A program made the translations under genes and the position numbers. The notes under the pieces were generated by a model. The model saw nothing but the letters and a program-made list of their open reading frames with translations. It did no database searches and was not told the origin of the DNA. A stretch of DNA of 38,153 bases from an uncultured beta proteobacterium (GTDB lineage: Bacteria > Pseudomonadota > Gammaproteobacteria > Burkholderiales > Burkholderiaceae_B): assembly GCA_903932425.1 (NCBI GenBank), contig CAIZGG010000083.1, positions 1-38,153 of the forward strand, read 5' to 3'. Shown piece by piece: positions 7,571-16,186 of the stretch (the first letter of the stretch is position 1; every line of letters begins with the position of its first letter).

Positions 7571-8335
7571 CTACAGGATGCGTTTTCTGACTGCGCCAGC
7601 CGTTTGACGCGCGCCTTTACGCAAGGGTGCCGCACTTTTCCAGCGCGGGGCAATCAACCGCATGCCGGCCACACGTTTGACGGCTGAAACGACATAGACA
7701 GCACCGCATACGGGCCACCAACGATTGCCCGCAGCCTCGACAAATTCAAAGCGATTTAGCCACTTTTGTGAGCGCAGTGGTGGCACGTAGCAGCCAAAGT
7801 GACCCAATTCTATTTCGAACGATAGCAACTTGAGCCAGTCTTTTAGACGAGGCAGCGACACTTGTGCCTGAGCGGGCTGCGGAAGCCAGGGGGCCAGATA
7901 AGGCATGCGGTGGCGAACCCCCCACAGGCTCCAGGGATTGAAGCCTGAAATAACAACCCGACCTTCGGGGACCAGAACGCGCTCAACCTCACGTAACACC
8001 TGATGCGGGTGAGCGCTTGCTTCTAGACCATGCGGCAAAACCAAGAGGTCTACACTTTGCGAATCAAACGGCAAATATTCTGGCTCGGCTAGCACCACAC
8101 CCGCCCAATCAGCCGTAGGCGATACAGGCGGCTCAGCCCCCACATAGGCCTTAAAAGGCATCCGGTTCGCGCGCAACAAGTCGATATTAGGAAGCCCGAG
8201 CTGCAAAGCGTGGTAGCCGAAGACATTGGCGACCATCTTGTCAAAGCAAGTTTGCTCAAAGCGTTGGACGTACTGGCCGGGTTCGCTTTGTCGCCACTGC
8301 TCAAAGTCTACAATAGGGGATTGTCGTATGGACAC
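7571..8335 (-). CDS. YafS-like SAM-dependent methyltransferase
   Basis: A 254-residue class I methyltransferase-like protein. The region 75-135 has [36 protein letters not shown] and [25 protein letters not shown], the acidic-loop, motif IV and motif V pattern of Methyltransf_11 proteins; the classical GxGxG of motif I is not evident, as in other proteins at this locus. Position (between gloB and rnhA) matches E. coli yafS, whose substrate is not established to my knowledge. The C-terminus is strongly basic ([25 protein letters not shown]...), which suggests RNA or membrane contact. The start is GTG 8335; it overlaps the divergent gloB start by 8 bases if gloB begins at 8328, so one of the two starts may be further in. 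Confidence 0.85.
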   Translation of the reverse strand: MSIRQSPIVDFEQWRQSEPGQYVQRFEQTCFDKMVANVFGYHALQLGLPNIDLLRANRMPFKAYVGAEPPVSPTADWAGVVLAEPEYLPFDSQSVDLLVLPHGLEASAHPHQVLREVERVLVPEGRVVISGFNPWSLWGVRHRMPYLAPWLPQPAQAQVSLPRLKDWLKLLSFEIELGHFGCYVPPLRSQKWLNRFEFVEAAGNRWWPVCGAVYVVSAVKRVAGMRLIAPRWKSAAPLRKGARQTAGAVRKRIL

Positions 8336-9167
8336 GGGTTCTCAAAAAATGAATAAAACTCACCAACAGCCTGACTTTGTGCGGCCGTGCCCTGGCATCT
8401 CTCCGATCCCAGCGTTTAGCGACAACTATATCTGGTTGATCTCAAACGGTCGCCAAGCGGTGGTCGTTGATCCCGGTCAAGCTGAGCCGGTGATGCAGGT
8501 CCTGAAAGATCAACAACTCTCGCTCAGCGCTATTTTACTCACCCATCACCACCAAGACCATGTCGGTGGGGTTGCTGAACTGGTTGCCCAGACAGGTGCT
8601 AAGGTTTGGGGGCCTGCCGGCGAGATACTGCCGGTTTGCGACACGACACTCATAGAGGGCGACACCTTTAAAGATGCTGCGCTACAGCTCAATCTGTCAG
8701 TTTTAGACATTCCTGGCCATACCGCGGGTCATATTGCATTTTTTGGTACTTTTGGTACCACCCCCGTTTTGTTTTGTGGCGATACACTGTTTGCAGCGGG
8801 TTGTGGACGGGTGTTTGAAGGAACCCCCGCCCAAATGGCTGCGTCACTGGCAAAACTGGCGGCGCTACCTGTGGATTCGCGTGTCTATTGTGCGCACGAA
8901 TACACCTTATCAAACATGCGTTGGGCCTGCGCAGTTGAACCCGGCAACACTGCCCTGCAACATTGGCACGAACACGCCAGCGAGCAACGGCGCTTAAACC
9001 AGCCCACCCTCCCCAGCTCAATCGAATTAGAGCTGGCCTGTAACCCGTTTTTGCGTGCGCGGCAGCCCAGTGTTGTACAAGCCGCCACTGACTGGGCGCA
9101 ACGCGAACTGACCACCCCAGTTGAGGTGTTCGCAGCACTCAGAGAGTGGAAAAACAACTTTCGTTGA
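8328..9167 (+). CDS. gloB: Hydroxyacylglutathione hydrolase (glyoxalase II)
   Basis: A metallo-beta-lactamase-fold enzyme of 279 residues that hydrolyses S-D-lactoylglutathione to D-lactate and glutathione. Zinc ligands: T72-H73-H-H75-Q-D77-H78, H131 (PGHTAGH), D152 (FCGDTLF) and the later His in YCAHEYT. The glyoxalase II C-terminal helical domain follows (LREWKNNFR at the end), so it is not a generic lactamase-fold protein. The frame is open from 8226. ATG 8328 has AGGGGA seven bases upstream; ATG 8349 (MNKTHQQ) is an alternative, favoured if the TACAAT at 8309-8314 is a -10 box. The mltD start follows the stop by 5 bases, so the two are co-transcribed. Confidence 0.95.
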   Translation: MDTGSQKMNKTHQQPDFVRPCPGISPIPAFSDNYIWLISNGRQAVVVDPGQAEPVMQVLKDQQLSLSAILLTHHHQDHVGGVAELVAQTGAKVWGPAGEILPVCDTTLIEGDTFKDAALQLNLSVLDIPGHTAGHIAFFGTFGTTPVLFCGDTLFAAGCGRVFEGTPAQMAASLAKLAALPVDSRVYCAHEYTLSNMRWACAVEPGNTALQHWHEHASEQRRLNQPTLPSSIELELACNPFLRARQPSVVQAATDWAQRELTTPVEVFAALREWKNNFR

Positions 9168-9172
9168 GTACC

Positions 9173-10507
9173 ATGCGTTTTTTTCGTCTGCTGTGCCTGC
9201 TCAGTCTGCTGACTCTGGTTGGCTGCGCCGGTCTCGATCAAAAAGGCCGTTACGTTGCCGAGGACACCTCGCGCACGATTGACTTAACGATCCCACCGCT
9301 CGACGCTTGGGAGCGTATCCGTCGCGGCTTTGCGATCCCTAACCTCAACACCCCCCTCTCGGCGAAATGGACAGCCAATTACGCGTCACACCCTGAAGCG
9401 ATGCAACGCATGGCCGAGCGGGCCGGCAAATACTTGTACTACATTGTTGACGAAATCAACCGACGCGGCCTGCCCACAGAGCTCGCTTTGCTGCCGTTTG
9501 TCGAAAGCGCCTATAACCCGGTCGCCTATTCAAGCGCCCGAGCCTCAGGGCTTTGGCAATTCATCCCAAGTACCGGTACCCAATTCAATCTTAAGCAAGA
9601 TTGGTGGCACGACCAACGACGCGACCCGATTGCCTCGACCAACGCGGCCCTCGACTACCTCGAGTACCTGTTTGAGTTTCAAGGTGACTGGTACCTGGCG
9701 CTTGCCTCGTATAACTGGGGTGAAGGCTCGGTCAAACGTGCCGTAACGCGCAATATGGCGATAGGCAAACCGACCGACTATCTCTCGCTCAGCATGCCCA
9801 ACGAAACGCTCAATTACGTGCCAAAGCTCCAAGCAATTAAAAATATCGTGGCCGACCCCGAGCGCTATGCGGTGGTCTTACCTCAGGTCGATAACAGCCC
9901 TTATTTTGTTGCGGTGCAAAAGAAAGTCAATATCGACTTTAAGGTCGCGGCGCAGTTGGCTGAAATGCCAATTGATGATTTTCACGCGCTAAACCCCTCG
10001 TTTAATCAACCGGTGATCTCGGCTCAAGAAGAGCACTCTGTGATTCTGCCTCGCAACAAGGTTGACATTTTTAATGCCAATTTGTTGCAGTACAAGGGTG
10101 AACTCTCGTCCTGGAAAACTTACGAAGCCCAACAGGGCGAAACCTTTAGCTCAATTGCAGCCAAGTTTGGCGTCACTGAGGCTCGGTTGCGCCAGGCAAA
10201 CCGCATCGAGCCTAATGCCCGGGTGGCGGCTGACCAAATCGTCATCATCCCGGGACCAGGAGGTCAGGGCATCGAACTTGCTCCGGCGAGCGCCTCAGGA
10301 GTACCGCAAGTTGCCGGACGCCAACCCAGTGCGACCGCAAGCCAGCAAGTCCGGATTCATGTTGTACGCAAAGGCGAATCCCTCGAATCCATCGCCCGCC
10401 AATACAATACGACCATCGTAAACTTGCGTGCACTCAACAGCCTTAAAACGGATAGCGTGCAAGTCGGCGCTAAACTGCGGGTTCCCGGTACGGGCAATCG
10501 CAGCTAG
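9173..10507 (+). CDS. mltD: Membrane-bound lytic murein transglycosylase D, lipoprotein with two LysM repeats
   Basis: A 444-residue outer-membrane lipoprotein that cleaves the peptidoglycan glycan strand to 1,6-anhydromuropeptides. The signal peptide ends in the lipobox LVGC with C18 as lipidation site. The SLT domain covers about 90-230: catalytic E111 (LLPFVESAYNP), ASGLWQFIPSTG, and LASYNWGEGSVKRA. LysM repeats lie at about 322-368 (YEAQQGETFSSIAAKFGVTE...) and 395-440 (HVVRKGESLESIARQYNTTI...), separated by an Ala/Pro/Gln-rich linker. ATG 9173 is chosen over an earlier start at 9146 because it puts the signal peptide at the N-terminus. The gloB-mltD pairing is conserved in proteobacteria. 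Confidence 0.95.
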   Translation: MRFFRLLCLLSLLTLVGCAGLDQKGRYVAEDTSRTIDLTIPPLDAWERIRRGFAIPNLNTPLSAKWTANYASHPEAMQRMAERAGKYLYYIVDEINRRGLPTELALLPFVESAYNPVAYSSARASGLWQFIPSTGTQFNLKQDWWHDQRRDPIASTNAALDYLEYLFEFQGDWYLALASYNWGEGSVKRAVTRNMAIGKPTDYLSLSMPNETLNYVPKLQAIKNIVADPERYAVVLPQVDNSPYFVAVQKKVNIDFKVAAQLAEMPIDDFHALNPSFNQPVISAQEEHSVILPRNKVDIFNANLLQYKGELSSWKTYEAQQGETFSSIAAKFGVTEARLRQANRIEPNARVAADQIVIIPGPGGQGIELAPASASGVPQVAGRQPSATASQQVRIHVVRKGESLESIARQYNTTIVNLRALNSLKTDSVQVGAKLRVPGTGNRS

Positions 10508-10563
10508 CGGCTCTCGTTCTTTAGCAGATCCGGTTCGTTGACCTTCTTATTTCTAGGATTTTT

Positions 10564-11349
10564 ATGGGCTTTCTTTCTGGCAAACGTATTTTAATAACAG
10601 GTGTCATCTCTAACCGTTCGATTGCCTACGGCATTGCCAAGGCCTGCCACGAGCAAGGGGCTGAGCTTGCCTTTACCTACGTTGGCGAACGCTTTGAAGA
10701 GCGAGTTAAAGAATTTGCAGCTGATTTTGGCAGCAGCATTGTGTTGCCCTGTGACGTCGCCGAAGATAGTCAAATCGAGGCTACCTTTACTGAACTCGCT
10801 AAGCACTGGGATGGTTTAGAGGGTTTGGTGCACTCAATCGGTTTTGCCCCTCGCGAAGCGATCGCCGGCGAGTTTCTGGATGGCCTGTCGCGCGAAGCCT
10901 TCAGAATTGCCCACGACATTTCGTCCTACAGCTTTCCGGCTTTAGCAAAGGCGGCGCGACCAATGATGCAAGGGCGTAACGGCGCACTGATCACGCTTAC
11001 GTACTTGGGTGCCGAGCGTGTGCTTGCAAACTACAACACAATGGGGCTGGCCAAAGCCTCGCTTGAGGCCTCAGTACGCTACCTAGCATCAAATCTTGGA
11101 CGTGAGGGCATTCGCGCCAACGGCATCTCAGCGGGTCCAATTAAAACACTCGCGGCTAGCGGCATCAAAGATTTTTCGACTATCTTGAAATTTGTCGAAG
11201 CGAACGCGCCCCTGCGTCGCAACGTCACGATTGAGCAAGTGGGTAACGTCGCCGCATTTTTATTGTCGGATTTAGCCTCCGGCGTAACCGGTGAAATCAT
11301 GCATGTGGACTCTGGCTTTTCATCGGTTGTATCGGGGTTGGTCGAATAG
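10564..11349 (+). CDS. fabI: Enoyl-[acyl-carrier-protein] reductase (NADH)
   Basis: A 261-residue short-chain-dehydrogenase-fold enzyme that performs the last reduction of each fatty-acid elongation cycle in the cytoplasm. It has the FabI-specific opening [26 protein letters not shown]64 after strand 3, G93 in HSIGFAP, and the catalytic Y147, Y157 and K164 ([19 protein letters not shown]), the order of the E. coli enzyme. G93 is the residue whose change gives triclosan resistance in E. coli; here it is unchanged. It stands alone 56 bases after mltD and is closed by a strong bidirectional hairpin, so it may have its own promoter. Confidence 0.97.
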   Translation: MGFLSGKRILITGVISNRSIAYGIAKACHEQGAELAFTYVGERFEERVKEFAADFGSSIVLPCDVAEDSQIEATFTELAKHWDGLEGLVHSIGFAPREAIAGEFLDGLSREAFRIAHDISSYSFPALAKAARPMMQGRNGALITLTYLGAERVLANYNTMGLAKASLEASVRYLASNLGREGIRANGISAGPIKTLAASGIKDFSTILKFVEANAPLRRNVTIEQVGNVAAFLLSDLASGVTGEIMHVDSGFSSVVSGLVE

Positions 11350-11409
11350 GCCCGCCCACCAGATCCACGGCTGATCTAAGGTGCCGTACTAGTCTGCAAA
11401 AAACCCAGA

Positions 11410-11431
11410 AAAAGCCGCTGACGCGGCTTTT
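11410..11431. terminator. Bidirectional intrinsic terminator between fabI and livF
   Basis: AAAAGCCGC-TGAC-GCGGCTTTT: a 9-bp stem with an A-run on one side and T-run on the other, so it works in both directions. It lies 60 bases after the fabI stop and 2 bases past the livF stop. Confidence 0.88.
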
Positions 11432-11433
11432 CC

Positions 11434-12147
11434 TTACACCCCGAGGTAGGCCTTACGCACAAACGGGTCCGCTAACAGTTCAGCGCCCTTTCCGGTGCGA
11501 ACGATTTCTCCGTGCTCAAGCGCATAGGCCTGATGCGCCAGCTTCAGCGCAAGACGTGCATTTTGCTCAACGAGCACAATCGACATACCTGCATCGCGGT
11601 TCAAGCGCTCAATTGCCGCTGCGATTTCAGCGACAATTTTTGGAGCGATCCCAAGCGAGGGCTCATCAAGCATCAAGAGCTTAGGTCGCGCCATTAAGGC
11701 ACGGCTAATTGCGACCATTTGTTGCTCACCGCCCGACAACGAACCGGCAAGCTGAGCACGTCGCTCGTACACTCGGGGAAACAGCGCGTAGATCTCTTTC
11801 AAAGACTGATCAATATCGCTGCGCACTTTGACCGAATGCGCGCCGACCAGCAAGTTATCGAGTACCGTCATACGGCCAAATAGTCTTCGGCCTTCAGGCG
11901 ACATCGCAAGCCCGCGCGTCACGCGTAATGCTGCAGACTCGGCATGCAGGTCGTTGCCTTCCATTCTGATCGATCCTGCGGCCACTTCAACGAGCCCCAT
12001 CAGCGCTTTTAGTGTTGTACTTTTGCCCGCACCGTTCGAGCCAATTAACGCAACAATCTGCCCCTCGTGCACCTCAAAACTGATGCCACGTACGGCCTCA
12101 AGAGGGCCGTAGCGCACCGACAAATCTTTGACCTCAAGCATGGGCAT
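11434..12147 (-). CDS. livF: Branched-chain amino acid-type ABC transporter ATPase LivF
   Basis: A 237-residue ATPase of the HAAT/Liv family. Walker A GSNGAGKST (36-44), LivF marker SPEGRRLF (83-90), signature LSGGEQQ (137-143), Walker B LLMLDEPS (157-164) and a switch region ending VEQNARLAL. The open frame extends to 12228, but ATG 12147 (MPMLEVKDL) starts the first strand, has a CGGAG site upstream, and overlaps the livG stop by 14 bases, which indicates translational coupling. Last gene of the long minus-strand unit that also encodes the periplasmic receptor, an MmgE/PrpD enzyme and several catabolic enzymes, so its cargo is more likely a carboxylic or amino acid degraded by them than leucine itself. 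Confidence 0.93.
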   Translation of the reverse strand: MPMLEVKDLSVRYGPLEAVRGISFEVHEGQIVALIGSNGAGKSTTLKALMGLVEVAAGSIRMEGNDLHAESAALRVTRGLAMSPEGRRLFGRMTVLDNLLVGAHSVKVRSDIDQSLKEIYALFPRVYERRAQLAGSLSGGEQQMVAISRALMARPKLLMLDEPSLGIAPKIVAEIAAAIERLNRDAGMSIVLVEQNARLALKLAHQAYALEHGEIVRTGKGAELLADPFVRKAYLGV

Positions 12148-12913
12148 AATCAGGCGCTCCGAGGTAGGCTTCAATGACCGCGGGATTTTCTCTAATTTGC
12201 GCTGGGGTACCCTCGGCAATCTTCTCACCCTGTACCAGCACGACGATGCGCTCGCAGAGCTCCATCACCAAGGCCATATGATGCTCAACCAGCAACAGCG
12301 TCAAACCCTGCTGCTGTAACTGCCTGAGCAGCTTGGCAAGCTCATTGCATTCTTCATGGTTCAAACCCGCTGCGGGCTCATCTAACAATAAAATCGTTGG
12401 ACAAGCGGCAAGGGCAACAGCGATCCCCAATTTCTTCTGTAAACCGTAAGCAAGAGAACCCGCCGGTACGTCGCGCCAACTTTGCAAGTCGACCATCTGC
12501 AAAATTTTATCGATCTCGGCATCAACTTGAGCCGGCGCCACCATATTTGTCGTACGCCCCGCAATTTTTGCCACCGCGGTGCCTGCGATACGTGCAATCA
12601 TGCCTCGGTATACGTTTTCGGCAACCGATACTTCAGGGTACGTCGAAGTCGATTGAAAGGTACGCGCCAATCCTGCAACCACAACCTTGCTAGGCGGTCC
12701 GCCCGCGATATCTTTTCCCGCAAAGGTGATGGTGCCTGCTGAGGGAGGCATCGTCCCACTAATGACATTAAAGGCGGTGGTCTTACCAGCCCCATTGGGG
12801 CCAATCAAGCCAACGATCTCACCAGTCGATACTGCAAACGACACATTATGTAACGCGGCCAAGCCACCAAAGTTTTTTGACAACCCAACGACACGCAATA
12901 GTTCTTGACTCAT
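12134..12913 (-). CDS. livG: Branched-chain amino acid-type ABC transporter ATPase LivG
   Basis: A 259-residue ATPase partner of LivF. Walker A GPNGAGKT (38-45), Q-loop Q87 in ARTFQ, Walker B ILLLDEPAAGLN (174-185) and H-loop VEHHM. The signature region reads LAYGLQKKLGIA (154-165), a looser form of the LivG consensus L-x-Y-G-x-Q-R-x-L-E-I-A, with Lys-Lys-Leu-Gly in place of Arg-x-Leu-Glu. In Liv transporters this deviation is usual for LivG, while LivF keeps LSGGEQQ, giving an asymmetric ATPase pair. It overlaps livM by 4 bases (ATGA). Confidence 0.92.
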   Translation of the reverse strand: MSQELLRVVGLSKNFGGLAALHNVSFAVSTGEIVGLIGPNGAGKTTAFNVISGTMPPSAGTITFAGKDIAGGPPSKVVVAGLARTFQSTSTYPEVSVAENVYRGMIARIAGTAVAKIAGRTTNMVAPAQVDAEIDKILQMVDLQSWRDVPAGSLAYGLQKKLGIAVALAACPTILLLDEPAAGLNHEECNELAKLLRQLQQQGLTLLLVEHHMALVMELCERIVVLVQGEKIAEGTPAQIRENPAVIEAYLGAPDYAHA

Positions 12914-13875
12914 TGTTTTGCCTTTCTAAAGCCTTTCAACCAGGTCATTAAACTCACCAACCCACCAGGCATAAAGCGAAGAATCAAAATCAGTGCAACA
13001 CCGTAAAAAATATTCTGCGTCTGCACGGCACCGCGAAAAAGTTCAGGCAACGGGGTCAGCACCACGGCACCCACTAACGGCCCCCAAATTGAGCGCTGCC
13101 CCCCGATCACAAACATCGTGATAAACGCAATTGAGGCTGAGGTGTTAAACGACTCAGGTGAGATGTACCCAATGTAGCGCGCTAACAAAACACCGCCCAA
13201 AGCCGCAAGGCTTGACCCGAGCACAAAAGCGACGAGTTGGATTTTATGCACGCTTAATCCGGTTGACTCGGCCAGTGCAGGATTATCTGAGACTGCGTCG
13301 ATCGCGTGTCCAAAGTGTGAAGAAAATAATTTTTTCATCAACCAAATTGACAGTAGCGCGACAGCTAACGCTAACCCGTAAAACCTGGGACGGGTGTCAA
13401 AAACAAAACCCATAATCGCCGCTGGCGCAATGTTAGCGATTCCGTTTGCGCCACCTGTCAACTCAGACCAATCTAACAATGCCAGGCGAGTGAGCTCGCC
13501 AAAAGAAAAAGTGACCAGCACAAAATATACGCCCTTGAGCCTTAAGATGACCCAGCCCAGCATGAACGACACAATCGCCGACAACAACATCCCGGTCAGA
13601 CCCGCCAACAAAATATTCCAGCCAGCCAATGTGGCAAGCAGCACAGACGCGTAGGCACCAATTGCCGCGAAGGCAGCGTGACCAAACGAACGTTGACCGC
13701 ATCGGCCAATAATTGACAAGCCATTCACAATCAAAATATTCAGACAAGTCAGTATCGCCAAATGCAAAACAAAAACCCCCGAAAACCAGGGCCACAAGGC
13801 AATCACGGCGAGTACCACTAACCAAAACCAGTTTTTACGCTCTGCCGGCAGCGCCTTGCTCAGTAGCGTGTTCAT
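12910..13875 (-). CDS. livM: Branched-chain amino acid-type ABC transporter permease LivM
   Basis: A 321-residue inner-membrane permease with about nine hydrophobic segments. Family marks: NILIVNGLSIIGRCGQRSFGHAAFAAIGAYASVLL (about 47-81), the LKGVYFVLVTFSFGELTRL loop that couples to the ATPases, and GGQRSIWGPLVGAVVL near the C-terminus. The usual LivM 'GYxGQxSLGHAAF' reads GRCGQRSFGHAAF. One base separates it from the livH stop, and it overlaps livG by 4 bases, so permeases and ATPases are made as one set. Confidence 0.92.
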   Translation of the reverse strand: MNTLLSKALPAERKNWFWLVVLAVIALWPWFSGVFVLHLAILTCLNILIVNGLSIIGRCGQRSFGHAAFAAIGAYASVLLATLAGWNILLAGLTGMLLSAIVSFMLGWVILRLKGVYFVLVTFSFGELTRLALLDWSELTGGANGIANIAPAAIMGFVFDTRPRFYGLALAVALLSIWLMKKLFSSHFGHAIDAVSDNPALAESTGLSVHKIQLVAFVLGSSLAALGGVLLARYIGYISPESFNTSASIAFITMFVIGGQRSIWGPLVGAVVLTPLPELFRGAVQTQNIFYGVALILILRFMPGGLVSLMTWLKGFRKAKQ

Positions 13876-13876
13876 G

Positions 13877-14746
13877 TTATGCGTCTCCTTTGCCCAGCAG
13901 GCCCTTGGGTCGCAACACTAACATCGCCATCACCGCTGCGAAAATAAACATATCAGCGGTGCTACTGTCAAAGAACAAGCTGGCATAACTCTCACACAAC
14001 CCGAGCACAAGACCCGCAAAGGCAGCTCCTGGGATGCTGCCCAAGCCACCGAGTACGACCACAATAAAGGCCTTGAGCAATGGGGCTGCACCGACAAACG
14101 GCGAAACCGAAAAGATAGGAGCCATTAACGCGCCAGCGATGGAGGCCAACCCTACCCCAAGCCCGAAACCCAGGGGATAATAAATGCGGGCCCGAATACC
14201 CTGTATCGAGGCGATTTCAAAATCCTCAACAACAGCACGCAGGGCTCGCCCGGGCCTCGAGTAACGTAAAAAGGCGTACAGCAAAGCGAGTACCAGCAAG
14301 GCAAAGCCTACGACATACACGCGCGAGTTCGGCACAACAATACCGCCAAGTTGCAAGGTACCTTCAGCGACTGCCGGCATTGAAAGCGGATCAGGCCCAA
14401 CAATAATCAAGGCCACGTTTTGCAAAATCATTGCAAGACCAACCGTCACAATCATGCCATTGAGTTCATCTCGGCGAAACGGTTGCAGTATCAACCACTC
14501 CAGTAAGGCACCGAGAGCGATCGCGCCAAAGAAAGTGAGCGCAACGGAAACGAGAAAAGGAAGATGAAACACGCCGGTAAAAAAATATACCGTTACGGCG
14601 CCAAGCATATAGAACTCGCCGTGCGCAAAGTTCACCATCCGCATCACGCCAAATACCAGCGTAAAGCCGACCGCCATGAGTAAGTACAGCAAGCCGATGA
14701 TCAAGCCATTGATCGTTGCCTGCACCAGCAATACGCTCCAGTCCAA
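13877..14746 (-). CDS. livH: Branched-chain amino acid-type ABC transporter permease LivH
   Basis: A 289-residue inner-membrane permease, about eight transmembrane helices. It has the LivH opening NGLIIGLLYLLMAVGFTLVFGVMRMVNFAHGEFYMLGA, the EDFEIASIQGI cytoplasmic coupling segment preceded by RALRAVVED, and the GGLGSIPGAAFAGLVLG motif before the last helices. It pairs with LivM. The gene begins 39 bases after the MmgE/PrpD gene, which separates it from the receptor gene; that enzyme insertion is not the standard livKHMGF order. Confidence 0.93.
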   Translation of the reverse strand: MDWSVLLVQATINGLIIGLLYLLMAVGFTLVFGVMRMVNFAHGEFYMLGAVTVYFFTGVFHLPFLVSVALTFFGAIALGALLEWLILQPFRRDELNGMIVTVGLAMILQNVALIIVGPDPLSMPAVAEGTLQLGGIVVPNSRVYVVGFALLVLALLYAFLRYSRPGRALRAVVEDFEIASIQGIRARIYYPLGFGLGVGLASIAGALMAPIFSVSPFVGAAPLLKAFIVVVLGGLGSIPGAAFAGLVLGLCESYASLFFDSSTADMFIFAAVMAMLVLRPKGLLGKGDA

Positions 14747-14785
14747 GCTAGCTCCTTTGGTGGTTGTCGTTAACGCCTCGAAAGG

Positions 14786-16150
14786 CTATCGAGCGCCCAA
14801 TTGCAATATCTCGGCCGCACTATTGACAGAGGCCATGTCTAGCGACTTTGCTAATAATGATTGCGCGCGTCGCTCACCTAACACGGGCGCCACAAGCTCA
14901 AGAAACTTTGTCGCGAGTTGGTGGTCATTCATCGGATTGGTGACACTGCCAGTCGCATCGCTTGTAAAGTGCTCAAGCTCGCGACCATCACGCAGAAAAA
15001 TTTTCACAACCGCCTGGTTATCTTGCAAGTTTGAATCGGCGACAACTTCAGCAAATTCTTGCAATCGACGAACCGCAGGATCCATGACGCTGCTCAAGGT
15101 GCCCTGGGCGATTCCGGCAGCACCATAGACCAGACTCGCACCAACCCAGTGATACAAGCTAACCTGCGCCTCTAGAACAGTGACTGGCAGTTTACGCCAG
15201 CAAAGTGTCAAAGCATCTGGATGCACCCGCAAAGCGATTTTTTCTATGTCTTGATGACTCAGGTTGTGCGTGCGCTGCAAATGCAAACAAGCATCGATTG
15301 CAGGATGCACCACAATACCGCAGGGGTACGGTTTGAAGGCGTTGTTCAACGACTCGAAGTGCTCTCCGAGCCCCTGACGAATCAAGCTTGCATCATGGCT
15401 ACCTGTCAAGACTTGCAACAAGCCGTTACGACCGTCGATGGTAATCGCGCTGCAAGCGTAATCGGCAGCTGCGAGATGAGCGGCCACCACGCCATCTCGG
15501 GCGGCGAGGCCAGGCACAAAAGTAATGGCCATACTGCCGTGTGCAGCGCGTAAGCCGCCGGCCTGACTGGCGGCCAAGCCGAGTGCGTACACCATCTGCT
15601 CGTGCGTCAAATTTAATAAACGTCCAACCGCCGCGGCTGCACCAATTGCCCCCGACAAACCCGTCATGTACCAACCCATATTTGCGCCACCCGCCTTGAT
15701 CGCGCAGCTGACACGACACTCCAATTCAAGACCAATGACTAACGCATTCAGCATCTGCTCACCGCTGACGGGTCGCTCAACTGAACCAAGCTGATACGCG
15801 GTAGCAAGGATGGCTGAAGCAACAGGCCCGGTAGGATGGGTAATGGTTGAAAGATGCGTGTCATCGTAGGTATGAGCTGAAGCAGCTAAACTACCGATCA
15901 GTGCTGCATCGGGTAAAGACGTGCGTTCGTAGCGCCCCAAACTGGGGATTTCACCCGCCCCCATCGACAAGAGCCCCGTCACCGCAGCATTCACCGCGGG
16001 CATCGTTGCGCCACCCGTCGCGCAGGCAACAAAATTTAACCAGGCTCGTTGAGTATGCACGCGCACACTCTCAGGAAGGCTACCCCAGCTTTGCGCCCGT
16101 GCATAATCTGCCATACAAAGGGTGACTGGATCTGAAAGTGTACGTGTCAT
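14786..16150 (-). CDS. MmgE/PrpD-family protein (2-methylcitrate dehydratase-like)
   Basis: A 454-residue all-helical MmgE/PrpD protein. Known members include 2-methylcitrate dehydratase and cis-aconitate decarboxylase. Visible family segments: ATGGATMPAVNAA near residue 45, YDDTHLSTITHPTGPV (about 93-108, the conserved D-D-x-H...H-P-x-x-x-x-x motif with the putative catalytic residues), GLAASQAGGLRAAHG (195-210), KPYPCGIVVHPAIDA (about 277-291), VSLYHW and a C-terminal VTNPMND. The mid-protein K-x-Y-P-C-x-x-x-x-H motif is intact, so the fold and active site look functional. It lies between the receptor and the permease genes of a Liv transporter (36 and 39 bases), so I infer that the imported compound or an early derivative is its substrate. 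No other propionate-cycle gene is present, so a 2-methylcitrate role is unlikely. Confidence 0.88.
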   Translation of the reverse strand: MTRTLSDPVTLCMADYARAQSWGSLPESVRVHTQRAWLNFVACATGGATMPAVNAAVTGLLSMGAGEIPSLGRYERTSLPDAALIGSLAASAHTYDDTHLSTITHPTGPVASAILATAYQLGSVERPVSGEQMLNALVIGLELECRVSCAIKAGGANMGWYMTGLSGAIGAAAAVGRLLNLTHEQMVYALGLAASQAGGLRAAHGSMAITFVPGLAARDGVVAAHLAAADYACSAITIDGRNGLLQVLTGSHDASLIRQGLGEHFESLNNAFKPYPCGIVVHPAIDACLHLQRTHNLSHQDIEKIALRVHPDALTLCWRKLPVTVLEAQVSLYHWVGASLVYGAAGIAQGTLSSVMDPAVRRLQEFAEVVADSNLQDNQAVVKIFLRDGRELEHFTSDATGSVTNPMNDHQLATKFLELVAPVLGERRAQSLLAKSLDMASVNSAAEILQLGAR

Positions 16151-16186
16151 GTTGAAGCCGTTAATTGTGTCTAAAAAGAGTCAGCG

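Noticed and set aside
14786-16150. Assignment of the MmgE/PrpD gene as prpD of the methylcitrate cycle
   Set aside because: No prpB, prpC or acn gene in the window, and it lies inside a Liv transporter unit.
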